Assembly (NCBI GenBank): GCA_903876735.1
Contig: CAIRAW010000045.1
Span: 84,405 to 148,404, forward strand
Length of the DNA: 64,000 bases
Source: an uncultured beta proteobacterium
Lineage (GTDB): Bacteria; Pseudomonadota; Gammaproteobacteria; Burkholderiales; Burkholderiaceae_C
Reading direction: 5' to 3'
Shown: one piece after another, positions 26,271 to 33,982 of the stretch
Position numbering within the stretch: position 1 is the stretch's first letter
Layout: each line of letters opens with the position of its first letter
Translations under genes and position numbers: made by a program
The notes under the pieces: model-generated
What the model saw: only the letters and a program-made list of their open reading frames with translations
Told to the model about the DNA's origin: nothing
The model's database searches: none

Positions 26271-29200
26271 ATGTCGAGTCGGGCGTCCTTGAATCACATT
26301 TATCGCACGGTCTGGAATCAGGCTTTGGGCACCATGGTGGCCGTGGCCGAAATAGCCAGCACCGGCGGTTGCAGCATGAGCTCTGTCGGCCAGCGCCGTG
26401 ATCGTCGGCCCGGATACGCAGTTCGGTTGAGTACGCTGGCAATCGGAATTGCCAGCGCCTGGCTTGCCGGTCCTGCAACTGTTTTGGCCAATCCCACCGG
26501 CGGCACCGCCATCGTGGGCCAGGCCAGCATGGTGAACCAGGGCAATAGGCTCACGGTGACGACCCAAAACGGTGCACTCGGTAACTACTCGGCGATCAAC
26601 TGGCAGAGTTTTTCCATTCCCGCAGGCAGCACAACCTATTTTCAGCAACCCAGTGCGAGCAGCACCTCGATCAACCGTGTCGTTACGAACAATCCATCCC
26701 AAATTTTCGGCACCTTGGGCAGCAACGGCAACCTGGTTTTGGTGAACCAGTCGGGCATCACGGTTGGTGCCGGCGCGGTGGTTGACAGTGCCGGTTTTGC
26801 TGCCTCGTCGCTGCGCATGAGCGACGCGGATGCCATGGCCGGGCGCATGCGTTTTGGCGACGGCAATGCGGGTGGCGCGGGCGTTTCGGTGCAGGGCAGC
26901 ATTCTGGCGCGCAGCGGCGATGTTGTGCTGCTGGGTTCGCAAGTCGACACCGGCAAGGATGCGCTGATTCAGTCCCCCAACGGCAGCACCCTTCTGGCGG
27001 CCGGGCGCCAGATTGAAATCACTGGACGCGGCCTCGAAGGCATCAGCCTGCAGGTGCAGGCGCCAGTCGACTCGGCCCTCAATCTGGGCACTTTGCAGGG
27101 TGACGCGGTGGGTATCTTTGCCGGCACCTTGCGGCACAGCGGCTTGATCCAGGCGACCACCGCCAGCATGGAAGGTGGCAAAGTGATTTTGAAGGCCGGC
27201 GGCGACGCCTACCTTGATGGGGCTGGTCGCATTCTGGCAACTGGAACCAGGGGTGGCGCGGTTGATGTGCTGGGAAAACGTGTGGCTGTGCTGGACCAGG
27301 CGCTGATTGATGTGTCGGGCGAGCAGGGCGGTGGCACGGTACGCGTCGGGGGCGACTACCAGGGCAAGAACCCGGATGTCTTGAACGCTGACATCAGCTT
27401 CTTCGGTCCCCAGGCATCGATAAAGGCCGATTCCACGGTCAGCGGGGATGGCGGCAAGGTGATTGTGTGGGCCGACGACACGACGCGGGCTTATGGCCGC
27501 ATCTCGGCCCAGGGTGGGCAAGTTGGGGGCAATGGTGGTTTCGTTGAAACCTCAGGCCATCGTTATCTTGATTTTCAGGGCAATGTCAACACGCTGGCGG
27601 CGCACGGGGTGGCTGGCAGCTTGCTGCTCGATCCCTCGGATATCACCATCTTGAATCTACCCAACGGCTCGTCGCCCGGCATGAGCACAGCGACCCCTTT
27701 TTTCAGTAGCAACTCGCCGTCATCGTTGGCCACCTCTGATCTGATTTCGGCATTGAGTCAGGGCAATGTGGTGGTGGACGCCTCGGCTGGGGGCTATGGT
27801 GGCGCAGTCGGCAACATCACGGTGGCCTCACCTGTGGGCTGGACCAATGCAAGCTCGCTGACACTGCAGAGCGGCAGCGGCGGCTCTATCGTCATCAATT
27901 CCTCGATCGCCGCCGGCGGCGCGCTCAAGCTCAATGCCGGGTTGGACCTGACCATTGGCGTTAGCGGCTCCATCGCTTCTGCCGCAAGCGGCGATGCTGT
28001 TGTGATGCTTGCCAATGGCACATTCAATGGCTACGGTGGGAGCATCAGTTTTTCAAATGGCGGACGCTGGTTGGCCTACCTGAAGGATCCTGGCAATCAT
28101 GTTTTTCCCGCGACGCCTTCATTCAAGCAATACAACGCGGCTTTCGGTGCGACAGTCCTGGGTACTGGCAACGGTGTTCTTTACAACAATACGACTCCGG
28201 CTGTGTTGACCGCCACGGGTCAGACCGGGCCGGCAGACGCCTTGACCGGCTTGGTGTCGAAAGTCTATGACGGTGGTCTTGCCATCAGTTTAGCGGGTGC
28301 CGGTTACAGCACGATCAGCGGCGGGCTTGTTGATGGGGATGCGCTGTCGGTTGCTGTCGCCAGTGGCGGCGTCAGTGGTGGCGTCGGGAGCCTCAGCGAC
28401 CCGAATGTGGGTACCGGCAAACAGGTCACGGCCAGCAACGTCAATGTTACGGGCTTGCTGGGTGGCAACGGGATTTCGACGGTTTACGGTTACCAGGTTC
28501 GGGGCAACATCGGTGAGGTGACACCAGCCCATGTGATCTCATCGATCAGCCTGTCCGGCAGTCGGGTCTACGATGGCACCAACATTGTCAACGCGAATAT
28601 CTTCTCTCTCAGTGGTTTGGTGGCGGGCGAGACCTTGACGCTCAGCGGCAGCGGGACGGTAGCGGATAAGAATGTCGGTCTCAACAAGCCTGTGAGCCTG
28701 GGCAGTCTGGCGCTGGGCGATGGATCCGGTCTTGCCAGCAATTACACATTCTCAGGAGGCACGCAAGTGGCCTCCATCACGCCGGCTTTCATCAGCGGTG
28801 TTTCCGGCCTCACGGCTGTCAGCAAGGTCTATGACGGTACAACCGTCGCGGCTGTAACTGGCGGCACCCTGCTGGGCGCGCTGCCAGGCGACAGTGTTGC
28901 TTTGGGGCTGGGTTCGGCCAGCTTCAACGACAAGAACGTTGGCAAGGCCAAGCCTGTGGCGGTGACGGGGCTGACACTCATCGGCGCTGACGCAGCGAAC
29001 TACACGCTGGGTAGCAGTAGTGCCAGCGTCAGCGCTGACATCACGCCCAAGGCTTTGAGCGTCAGCGCCGTCACGGCTGCCAACAAGGTCTACGACGGCA
29101 GCAACGTTGCCACTGTCAGTGGAGGTGTTCTCTCCGGCGCGATCACTGGGGATGCGGTGTCGCTGGGTGTGCTCAGCGGCGCCTTCAGTGACAAGAATGC

Positions 29201-30977
29201 CGGGTTGGGTAAAACCGTGAACATCACGGGCTTGAGCCTGAGCGGTGCCGATGCCCTCAACTACACGCTGGGCAGCACGACGGCATCGACCACGGCCGAC
29301 ATCAGCCAAGCTGCGATCAGCAGCGTCGGCCGTATCACGGCGAGCAGCAAGGTCTATGACGGCAATACCAGTGCAACGCTGAACACTGCCTCAGCGAGCT
29401 TTGCAGGCGCGATCAGCGGCGACAGCCTGAGCGTCGCGACTGCGACGGGCGTCTTCAGTGACAAGAATGCGGGGTTGGGTAAGGCTGTGAACATCACGGG
29501 CTTGAGCCTGAGCGGTGCGGATGCCCTCAACTACACGCTGGGCAGCACGACGGCATCGACCACGGCCGACATCAGCAGGGCGGTGATCACCGGTGTCAGC
29601 GGCATTGTTGTCAACGACAAGGTTTATGACGGCAAGACGACAGCCACGGTCGTTACAAGCGGCGTCAATTTCGCAGGTCTGATTGCCGGTGACCATGTGA
29701 CGGTTGGTAGTTTGGATTCAGCCTTTATCGATCGCAATGTGGGGCGCGGCAAAGCGGTCAATCTGAGCAACCTGACCCTGAGCGGGCCGGATTCCGTCAA
29801 CTACACGGTGACCGGAATCTTCGCGCCGGCAACCGGCAACATTACGGTGCGTCCGCTTTCGACCTGGATTGCCGCAGGTAGCGGTCAATGGAGTTGGGCC
29901 GCCAACTGGGACGCTTTGCCGGATGCTTCCAACGTGCTGGCGGTCGCGATACCGACGGGGGTGACGGTTGCGTACGATGCGGCTGTAGGGGTCACGCAAC
30001 TGCAGTCGATCTCCGGCAACTTCACCATGGCCGGTGGCAACCTGTCGATTGCCAGCGGTTTGAGTGCATCCCAGTACGGGCAAACCGGCGGCGCGTTCAG
30101 TCTGGGTGCCGGCTTGAGCGTGAATGGTAGTTTCAGCCAGTCGGGCGGCACGATTGCGGCCAGTGGGCCGGTCAGCATCAGCCAAAATTCGGGCAATCTG
30201 ACGGTGGCAGCCATCAATGCGCCGGCCATCAGTCTGTCGGCACCAGCGGGCAGCATCAGCCAGAGCGCCGCGCTCGTGACGTCGGGCCTGCTGAGCACAC
30301 GCTCGCAGGGCAGCACGTTGCTCAACGATGCGGGCAACCGCATTGGCAGTTTTAGCGCCAGCAGCACCGGTGTCGGCGACATTGAACAGACCAGTGTCGG
30401 GGCAATCGATGTTCAGGGCATCAACGCGGCGGCTGGTAATGTCACGCTCTTCAATACCGGTGGCATCAGCACCTCGGGCCCGGTTATTGCCAACGGCGGC
30501 GCTGTGCGCATGACGGCCAACAGCCCCCTGACGGTTGGTATGGGCGGCATCTCGGCCACGGGCAATATCGATTTGCTGGCCAGCAACCTGACCAGTGCCG
30601 GTAACCTGACGCTCAACGGCGATCTGGTGTCCAGCGCTGGTGCCATCACGTTGACGGCGGCCAACGATTTTGCGCAGTATGGCAGCGTTTCTGCGGCGCT
30701 GGGACTGACGGTCAGCGCTGGCGGCAGTGTTTTTCTGGGTCCGCTGGCGCGCAGTTTCGGCAATCCCGTCAATTACGGTGTAGGTGGCCTGTCAGTGGCA
30801 ACGCCGCCAGGGTCGCAGTCCACCACCGGCAGTGCCCCGAATGATTTTGTGGCGACCTTTTTGTCCCTGTTTGAAAGGGCGATTGTGGCGGCCTCCGTAT
30901 TTGGCGTGGATCCGCTTCTGCCGACAGGAACTGACCGGCGCGGCATCACAGTGGAGGGTGACCTATGTGCACGCTGA
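26271..30977 (+). CDS. two-partner secretion exoprotein (filamentous-hemagglutinin-type TpsA) with YDG repeats
   Basis: 1568 residues from ATG 26271, where an ESPR-type extended signal begins (HIYRTVWNQALGTMVAVAE), followed by a charged linker and a classic signal core with cleavage near VLA|NPT (73/74). The TPS domain follows: GQASMVNQGNRLTV, NPSQIFGTLGSNGNLVLVNQSG and further beta-helix repeats to about 500. Six YDG-type repeats come next, their YDG tyrosines at residues 666, 767, 854, 941, 1029 and 1119. A Gly/Ser/Ala-rich beta-helical C-terminal region has no autotransporter barrel. It should be exported by the TpsB encoded two genes downstream and act at the cell surface as an adhesin or matrix protein. 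The stop overlaps the FecR gene by 13 bases. Confidence 0.88.
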   Translation: MSSRASLNHIYRTVWNQALGTMVAVAEIASTGGCSMSSVGQRRDRRPGYAVRLSTLAIGIASAWLAGPATVLANPTGGTAIVGQASMVNQGNRLTVTTQNGALGNYSAINWQSFSIPAGSTTYFQQPSASSTSINRVVTNNPSQIFGTLGSNGNLVLVNQSGITVGAGAVVDSAGFAASSLRMSDADAMAGRMRFGDGNAGGAGVSVQGSILARSGDVVLLGSQVDTGKDALIQSPNGSTLLAAGRQIEITGRGLEGISLQVQAPVDSALNLGTLQGDAVGIFAGTLRHSGLIQATTASMEGGKVILKAGGDAYLDGAGRILATGTRGGAVDVLGKRVAVLDQALIDVSGEQGGGTVRVGGDYQGKNPDVLNADISFFGPQASIKADSTVSGDGGKVIVWADDTTRAYGRISAQGGQVGGNGGFVETSGHRYLDFQGNVNTLAAHGVAGSLLLDPSDITILNLPNGSSPGMSTATPFFSSNSPSSLATSDLISALSQGNVVVDASAGGYGGAVGNITVASPVGWTNASSLTLQSGSGGSIVINSSIAAGGALKLNAGLDLTIGVSGSIASAASGDAVVMLANGTFNGYGGSISFSNGGRWLAYLKDPGNHVFPATPSFKQYNAAFGATVLGTGNGVLYNNTTPAVLTATGQTGPADALTGLVSKVYDGGLAISLAGAGYSTISGGLVDGDALSVAVASGGVSGGVGSLSDPNVGTGKQVTASNVNVTGLLGGNGISTVYGYQVRGNIGEVTPAHVISSISLSGSRVYDGTNIVNANIFSLSGLVAGETLTLSGSGTVADKNVGLNKPVSLGSLALGDGSGLASNYTFSGGTQVASITPAFISGVSGLTAVSKVYDGTTVAAVTGGTLLGALPGDSVALGLGSASFNDKNVGKAKPVAVTGLTLIGADAANYTLGSSSASVSADITPKALSVSAVTAANKVYDGSNVATVSGGVLSGAITGDAVSLGVLSGAFSDKNAGLGKTVNITGLSLSGADALNYTLGSTTASTTADISQAAISSVGRITASSKVYDGNTSATLNTASASFAGAISGDSLSVATATGVFSDKNAGLGKAVNITGLSLSGADALNYTLGSTTASTTADISRAVITGVSGIVVNDKVYDGKTTATVVTSGVNFAGLIAGDHVTVGSLDSAFIDRNVGRGKAVNLSNLTLSGPDSVNYTVTGIFAPATGNITVRPLSTWIAAGSGQWSWAANWDALPDASNVLAVAIPTGVTVAYDAAVGVTQLQSISGNFTMAGGNLSIASGLSASQYGQTGGAFSLGAGLSVNGSFSQSGGTIAASGPVSISQNSGNLTVAAINAPAISLSAPAGSISQSAALVTSGLLSTRSQGSTLLNDAGNRIGSFSASSTGVGDIEQTSVGAIDVQGINAAAGNVTLFNTGGISTSGPVIANGGAVRMTANSPLTVGMGGISATGNIDLLASNLTSAGNLTLNGDLVSSAGAITLTAANDFAQYGSVSAALGLTVSAGGSVFLGPLARSFGNPVNYGVGGLSVATPPGSQSTTGSAPNDFVATFLSLFERAIVAASVFGVDPLLPTGTDRRGITVEGDLCAR
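28266..29860 (+). repeat. six YDG-type repeats, period about 88 codons, with a near-identical 124-bp duplication
   Basis: Units start around V-YDG and share a pattern YDG ... G-L-GD-V ... F-DKN-G-GK-V-- L-LSG-DA-NYTL. Steps between the YDG tyrosines are 101, 87, 87, 88 and 90 codons. Within units 4 and 5 the segments 29183-29306 and 29453-29576 are 270 bases apart and differ at about five positions out of 124, far less than other unit pairs. This points to recent tandem duplication or gene conversion. Confidence 0.85.
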
Positions 30978-32323
30978 TCAAGACCTGGCGTTTTCGACCG
31001 ACTCTGGCGCAGGTGGTGGGTGGCCTTTTGCTCGGGGCTTGCCTGGTGGCGTCGGCACAACCAGCGGGTGAAGTGGAGTTTGCGCAGGGTGTCGGCATTG
31101 CACAGACACCCGGGCAACTGCCCCGTACCCTGGGCAAAGGCCAGTCCCTCATGGCCGGGGACCGCCTGACAACAGCCCCGGACGCCAGCGCCATCATCAA
31201 ACTGACGGATGGAAGTCGCATGACGCTGCGACCCGATACCGAAATGATTGTTCAAGCATACCGGTTCAAGCAAAGTGCGCCTGACAACAGCATGGTGTTG
31301 CAATTGCTGCGGGGTGGACTTCGGGCCGTGACGGGGACCATGTCCAAAGGGGCGCCGGATGCGGTCAGGATCGAGACCGCAAACGCCACCGTCGGCATTC
31401 ACGGTACGGATTTTGATGCACGTGTTTGCGGCCCGGAATGCAAGGGCGAGTCGGCGAAGATCTCCGAAAAGCCGCGCCCCAACGCGATAGCGGCCAGTGC
31501 CAAGCTGATTGCGGCGCAAGGGGAAATCAGCGCCATCGATAGCCGCGAAGTCAAGCGCAGGTTGGTTGATGGCGGTTCTGTTTATCCGGGCGAAACCGTT
31601 GAAACCGCTGCTGGCGCCAAGGGTGTGCTGGTGTTTCGCGACGACAGCCGGATAACGCTCGGTGGCAGCACTCGCTTCAAGGTTGACAGCTTTATCTTTG
31701 ATGACAAGAACCCGGCGGACGGCAAGGCCATGGTCTCCCTGCTGCGTGGCAGCATGCGGGCCCTGACCGGCTTGATCGGCAAGGCGGACAAACGCAATGT
31801 CGGGTTTACGACGCCGACGGCCACCATTGGCATTCGCGGCACCGGACTCGACCTTGATTGCATTGCGATTGACAGTTGCAACTTCTTTACCTGGCAGGGC
31901 GTGATCGAAGTGACACAAATCGGCCAGACCACATCCCAGTTGCTGGAAGCGGGGCAGGGCCTTTTTGTCAGTCGCACGGTGATCCGGTCATTGACGGCAC
32001 CCACGCTTGAGCAACTGGAGCGCCCGGACCTGGTTCCGGTTGACATGCGTCAGTTGTTTTCCAGTGGGGATGTATCTGCCGATGAAATCGGTCTGTTTGT
32101 GTTCGTGCGCGACGGGCATATCCAGGTGACATCCTCTTCCCAGACGCTGCAGTTGGGGCGGGGTGAAACCGGCTTCGTCGGCAACGACGGCCGTGTTGGT
32201 CGCCCGCTGGAGATCCCTTTGTTCATCCAGTTTGACTGGGTGCCCTTGCCCAACAGCCCCAATCCGATGTTGCTGAGCACACTGGGACTGCGCAGCAGTC
32301 AACTCGCTAATCTATGCCGCTAG
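30965..32323 (+). CDS. exported protein with two tandem FecR domains
   Basis: 452 residues. A hydrophobic signal (about 14-31) could be cut after ASA (31) by signal peptidase I, or used as a lipobox LGAC (Cys26). Two FecR domains follow. The first is about 60-152: DGSRMTLRPDTEM, LLRGGLRAVTG, TVGIHGTDFD. The second is about 205-297: DDSRITLGGSTRF, LLRGSMRALTG, TIGIRGTGLD. The remaining 150 residues are unassigned. Classic FecR proteins are anti-sigma regulators with a cytoplasmic N-terminus; here there is none, and no sigma-factor gene is nearby. The ATG lies 13 bases inside the end of tpsA, so translation is probably coupled. The role is likely periplasmic, for instance with the exoprotein or the CHASE2 sensor. 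Confidence 0.85.
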   Translation: MCTLIKTWRFRPTLAQVVGGLLLGACLVASAQPAGEVEFAQGVGIAQTPGQLPRTLGKGQSLMAGDRLTTAPDASAIIKLTDGSRMTLRPDTEMIVQAYRFKQSAPDNSMVLQLLRGGLRAVTGTMSKGAPDAVRIETANATVGIHGTDFDARVCGPECKGESAKISEKPRPNAIAASAKLIAAQGEISAIDSREVKRRLVDGGSVYPGETVETAAGAKGVLVFRDDSRITLGGSTRFKVDSFIFDDKNPADGKAMVSLLRGSMRALTGLIGKADKRNVGFTTPTATIGIRGTGLDLDCIAIDSCNFFTWQGVIEVTQIGQTTSQLLEAGQGLFVSRTVIRSLTAPTLEQLERPDLVPVDMRQLFSSGDVSADEIGLFVFVRDGHIQVTSSSQTLQLGRGETGFVGNDGRVGRPLEIPLFIQFDWVPLPNSPNPMLLSTLGLRSSQLANLCR

Positions 32324-32336
32324 AAAGTGTTTTCCT

Positions 32337-33968
32337 ATGCCAAACATGATTTCACGCGTGGGGCAGCTCTCGCACCAACTGTTCGCTTGCACGATCGGGT
32401 CGGCGCTGGCATTCTTGCTCGGACCCGGTTTTGTCTTTGCCCAGCAGGCGATGCCGCCGGCTACCGGCGCGACGACGCGTTTTCCCATCAACGCTTTTGA
32501 ATTGACCGGGGAAAGCCCGCTGTCAACTGAAGAGTCGGCGCGCTTGCTTGCTCCGTTTGTCGGGCCCGATGGAAGCTTGCTGACGCTGCAGAAAGCCACC
32601 GCTGCGCTGGAGGCTGAACTCAAGGCCAAGGGATTCGCCCTGTTGCGGGTCTCGCTGCCGCCACAGGAGGTGGGGGCCACGGTTCGCTTGCACGTCGTCA
32701 AGTTTGTGATTGGCAAGGTGACGGTGGCGGGTCTATCGCACTACAGCGAGGCCAATATCCGCGCCAGCGTGCCGGAGTTGCGCGAGGGCGACGCACCCAA
32801 CTTCAAATTGCTGGCCATTCAGACTGCCATTGCCAACGAGAGCCAGGGCAAGCAGGTCCAGGTCTCTCTCAGGGAATCTGACGAAGCCGACAAGATAGAC
32901 GCCAAACTGCTGGTCACGGAATCCAAGCCCTGGAATTTTTCCGCAGGTTTGTCCAATACCGGGTCGAATTCGACGGGGCGTGATCGCCTCTCATTGTTGG
33001 GGGGGCATTCCAATGTATTTGATTTGGACCACCAGTTTTCTCTTGCCTACACCACCTCGCTGGCGCGGCTAAAGGATGTGAAACAGTTGGGTTTGAATTA
33101 CCGCATACCGCTTTATCGCCAAGGTGGGGTGATCGGCATGGCTTTCACCCGTTCCGATGTGGTGGGCGATTTCGGCAGCTTCAGCAGCACCGGCGCCGGG
33201 CAGACCCTGGGGCTGAACTACAGCCACTATTTCGAGCCCGAGGGCGGCCGGCGCAGCTATGTCATGCTGGGGCTCGATCAGAAGCGCTTCGATGCCTCAC
33301 TGGTCAATGGTGTTGCGGTGCCGGGCCAGCAGGAACGTGGCAGCCGGCCCCTGAGCGCAGGCTATTGGGCTCGTACCGAGTCGGACGCCGCAGCCTGGGG
33401 CTATAACGTCGAGATGGTGGCCAACGTGCCCGGCGGCGGCGGCAACAATCTGGCGGCGTACCAAAGCGAGGATGTGCGTATCGAGACCGAAAACTGGCGG
33501 GCGCTGCGCATCGGGGGTAACTACGCTGCAGCGATTGGAACGGGCTGGATGCTCAATGTCCGCGCTCAACTGCAGCACAGCGCACAGGCGCTGATTTCGG
33601 GTGAGCAATTCGGACTTGGCGGCAGTACGTCGGTGCGAGGCACCGGCGAGCGTGCCATTGCCGGGGACAGCGGCATGTTTGCGGCTCTGGAGGTCACGGG
33701 GCCTGAGATCATGCCGGGCTGGCGGGCGCTCGGTTTCCTCGATGCCGGAATACTGCGCAACAACAACCCCGATGTCAACCCCAATAAACCGGCCCACGAT
33801 CACCTGGTCAGCGTCGGCTTCGGACTGCGCTATGGCACGGGCCTGTACCGGTTTTCTGCAGACTGGGGTCGACTGTTGCTGGGCAGTGTGCTGCCAACGA
33901 GCAGTGGAACGAGTTTGCCGCAGTCCGGCGACCAGAAGATCCACGTGAATCTGACCGCCAGTTTCTGA
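32337..33968 (+). CDS. two-partner secretion outer-membrane transporter (TpsB, ShlB/FhaC/HecB family)
   Basis: 543 residues. Signal cleavage is near VFA|QQ (35/36). A POTRA region covers about 48-200 (INAFELTG, LRVSLPPQEV, VTVAGLSHYSEANIR), followed by a 16-strand barrel. The conserved barrel-loop motif VRG is at 433-435 in GLGGSTSVRGTGERAI, and the chain ends in VNLTASF with a terminal Phe, as for BAM substrates. It should translocate the TpsA exoprotein across the outer membrane. It starts 13 bases after the FecR gene. Confidence 0.9.
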   Translation: MPNMISRVGQLSHQLFACTIGSALAFLLGPGFVFAQQAMPPATGATTRFPINAFELTGESPLSTEESARLLAPFVGPDGSLLTLQKATAALEAELKAKGFALLRVSLPPQEVGATVRLHVVKFVIGKVTVAGLSHYSEANIRASVPELREGDAPNFKLLAIQTAIANESQGKQVQVSLRESDEADKIDAKLLVTESKPWNFSAGLSNTGSNSTGRDRLSLLGGHSNVFDLDHQFSLAYTTSLARLKDVKQLGLNYRIPLYRQGGVIGMAFTRSDVVGDFGSFSSTGAGQTLGLNYSHYFEPEGGRRSYVMLGLDQKRFDASLVNGVAVPGQQERGSRPLSAGYWARTESDAAAWGYNVEMVANVPGGGGNNLAAYQSEDVRIETENWRALRIGGNYAAAIGTGWMLNVRAQLQHSAQALISGEQFGLGGSTSVRGTGERAIAGDSGMFAALEVTGPEIMPGWRALGFLDAGILRNNNPDVNPNKPAHDHLVSVGFGLRYGTGLYRFSADWGRLLLGSVLPTSSGTSLPQSGDQKIHVNLTASF

Positions 33969-33982
33969 AGCGGATTGCACCG

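Noticed and set aside
26229..27521. 430-codon minus-strand frame at the start of the exoprotein gene
   Set aside because: Antisense to the ESPR and TPS domain, which are clear on the plus strand.
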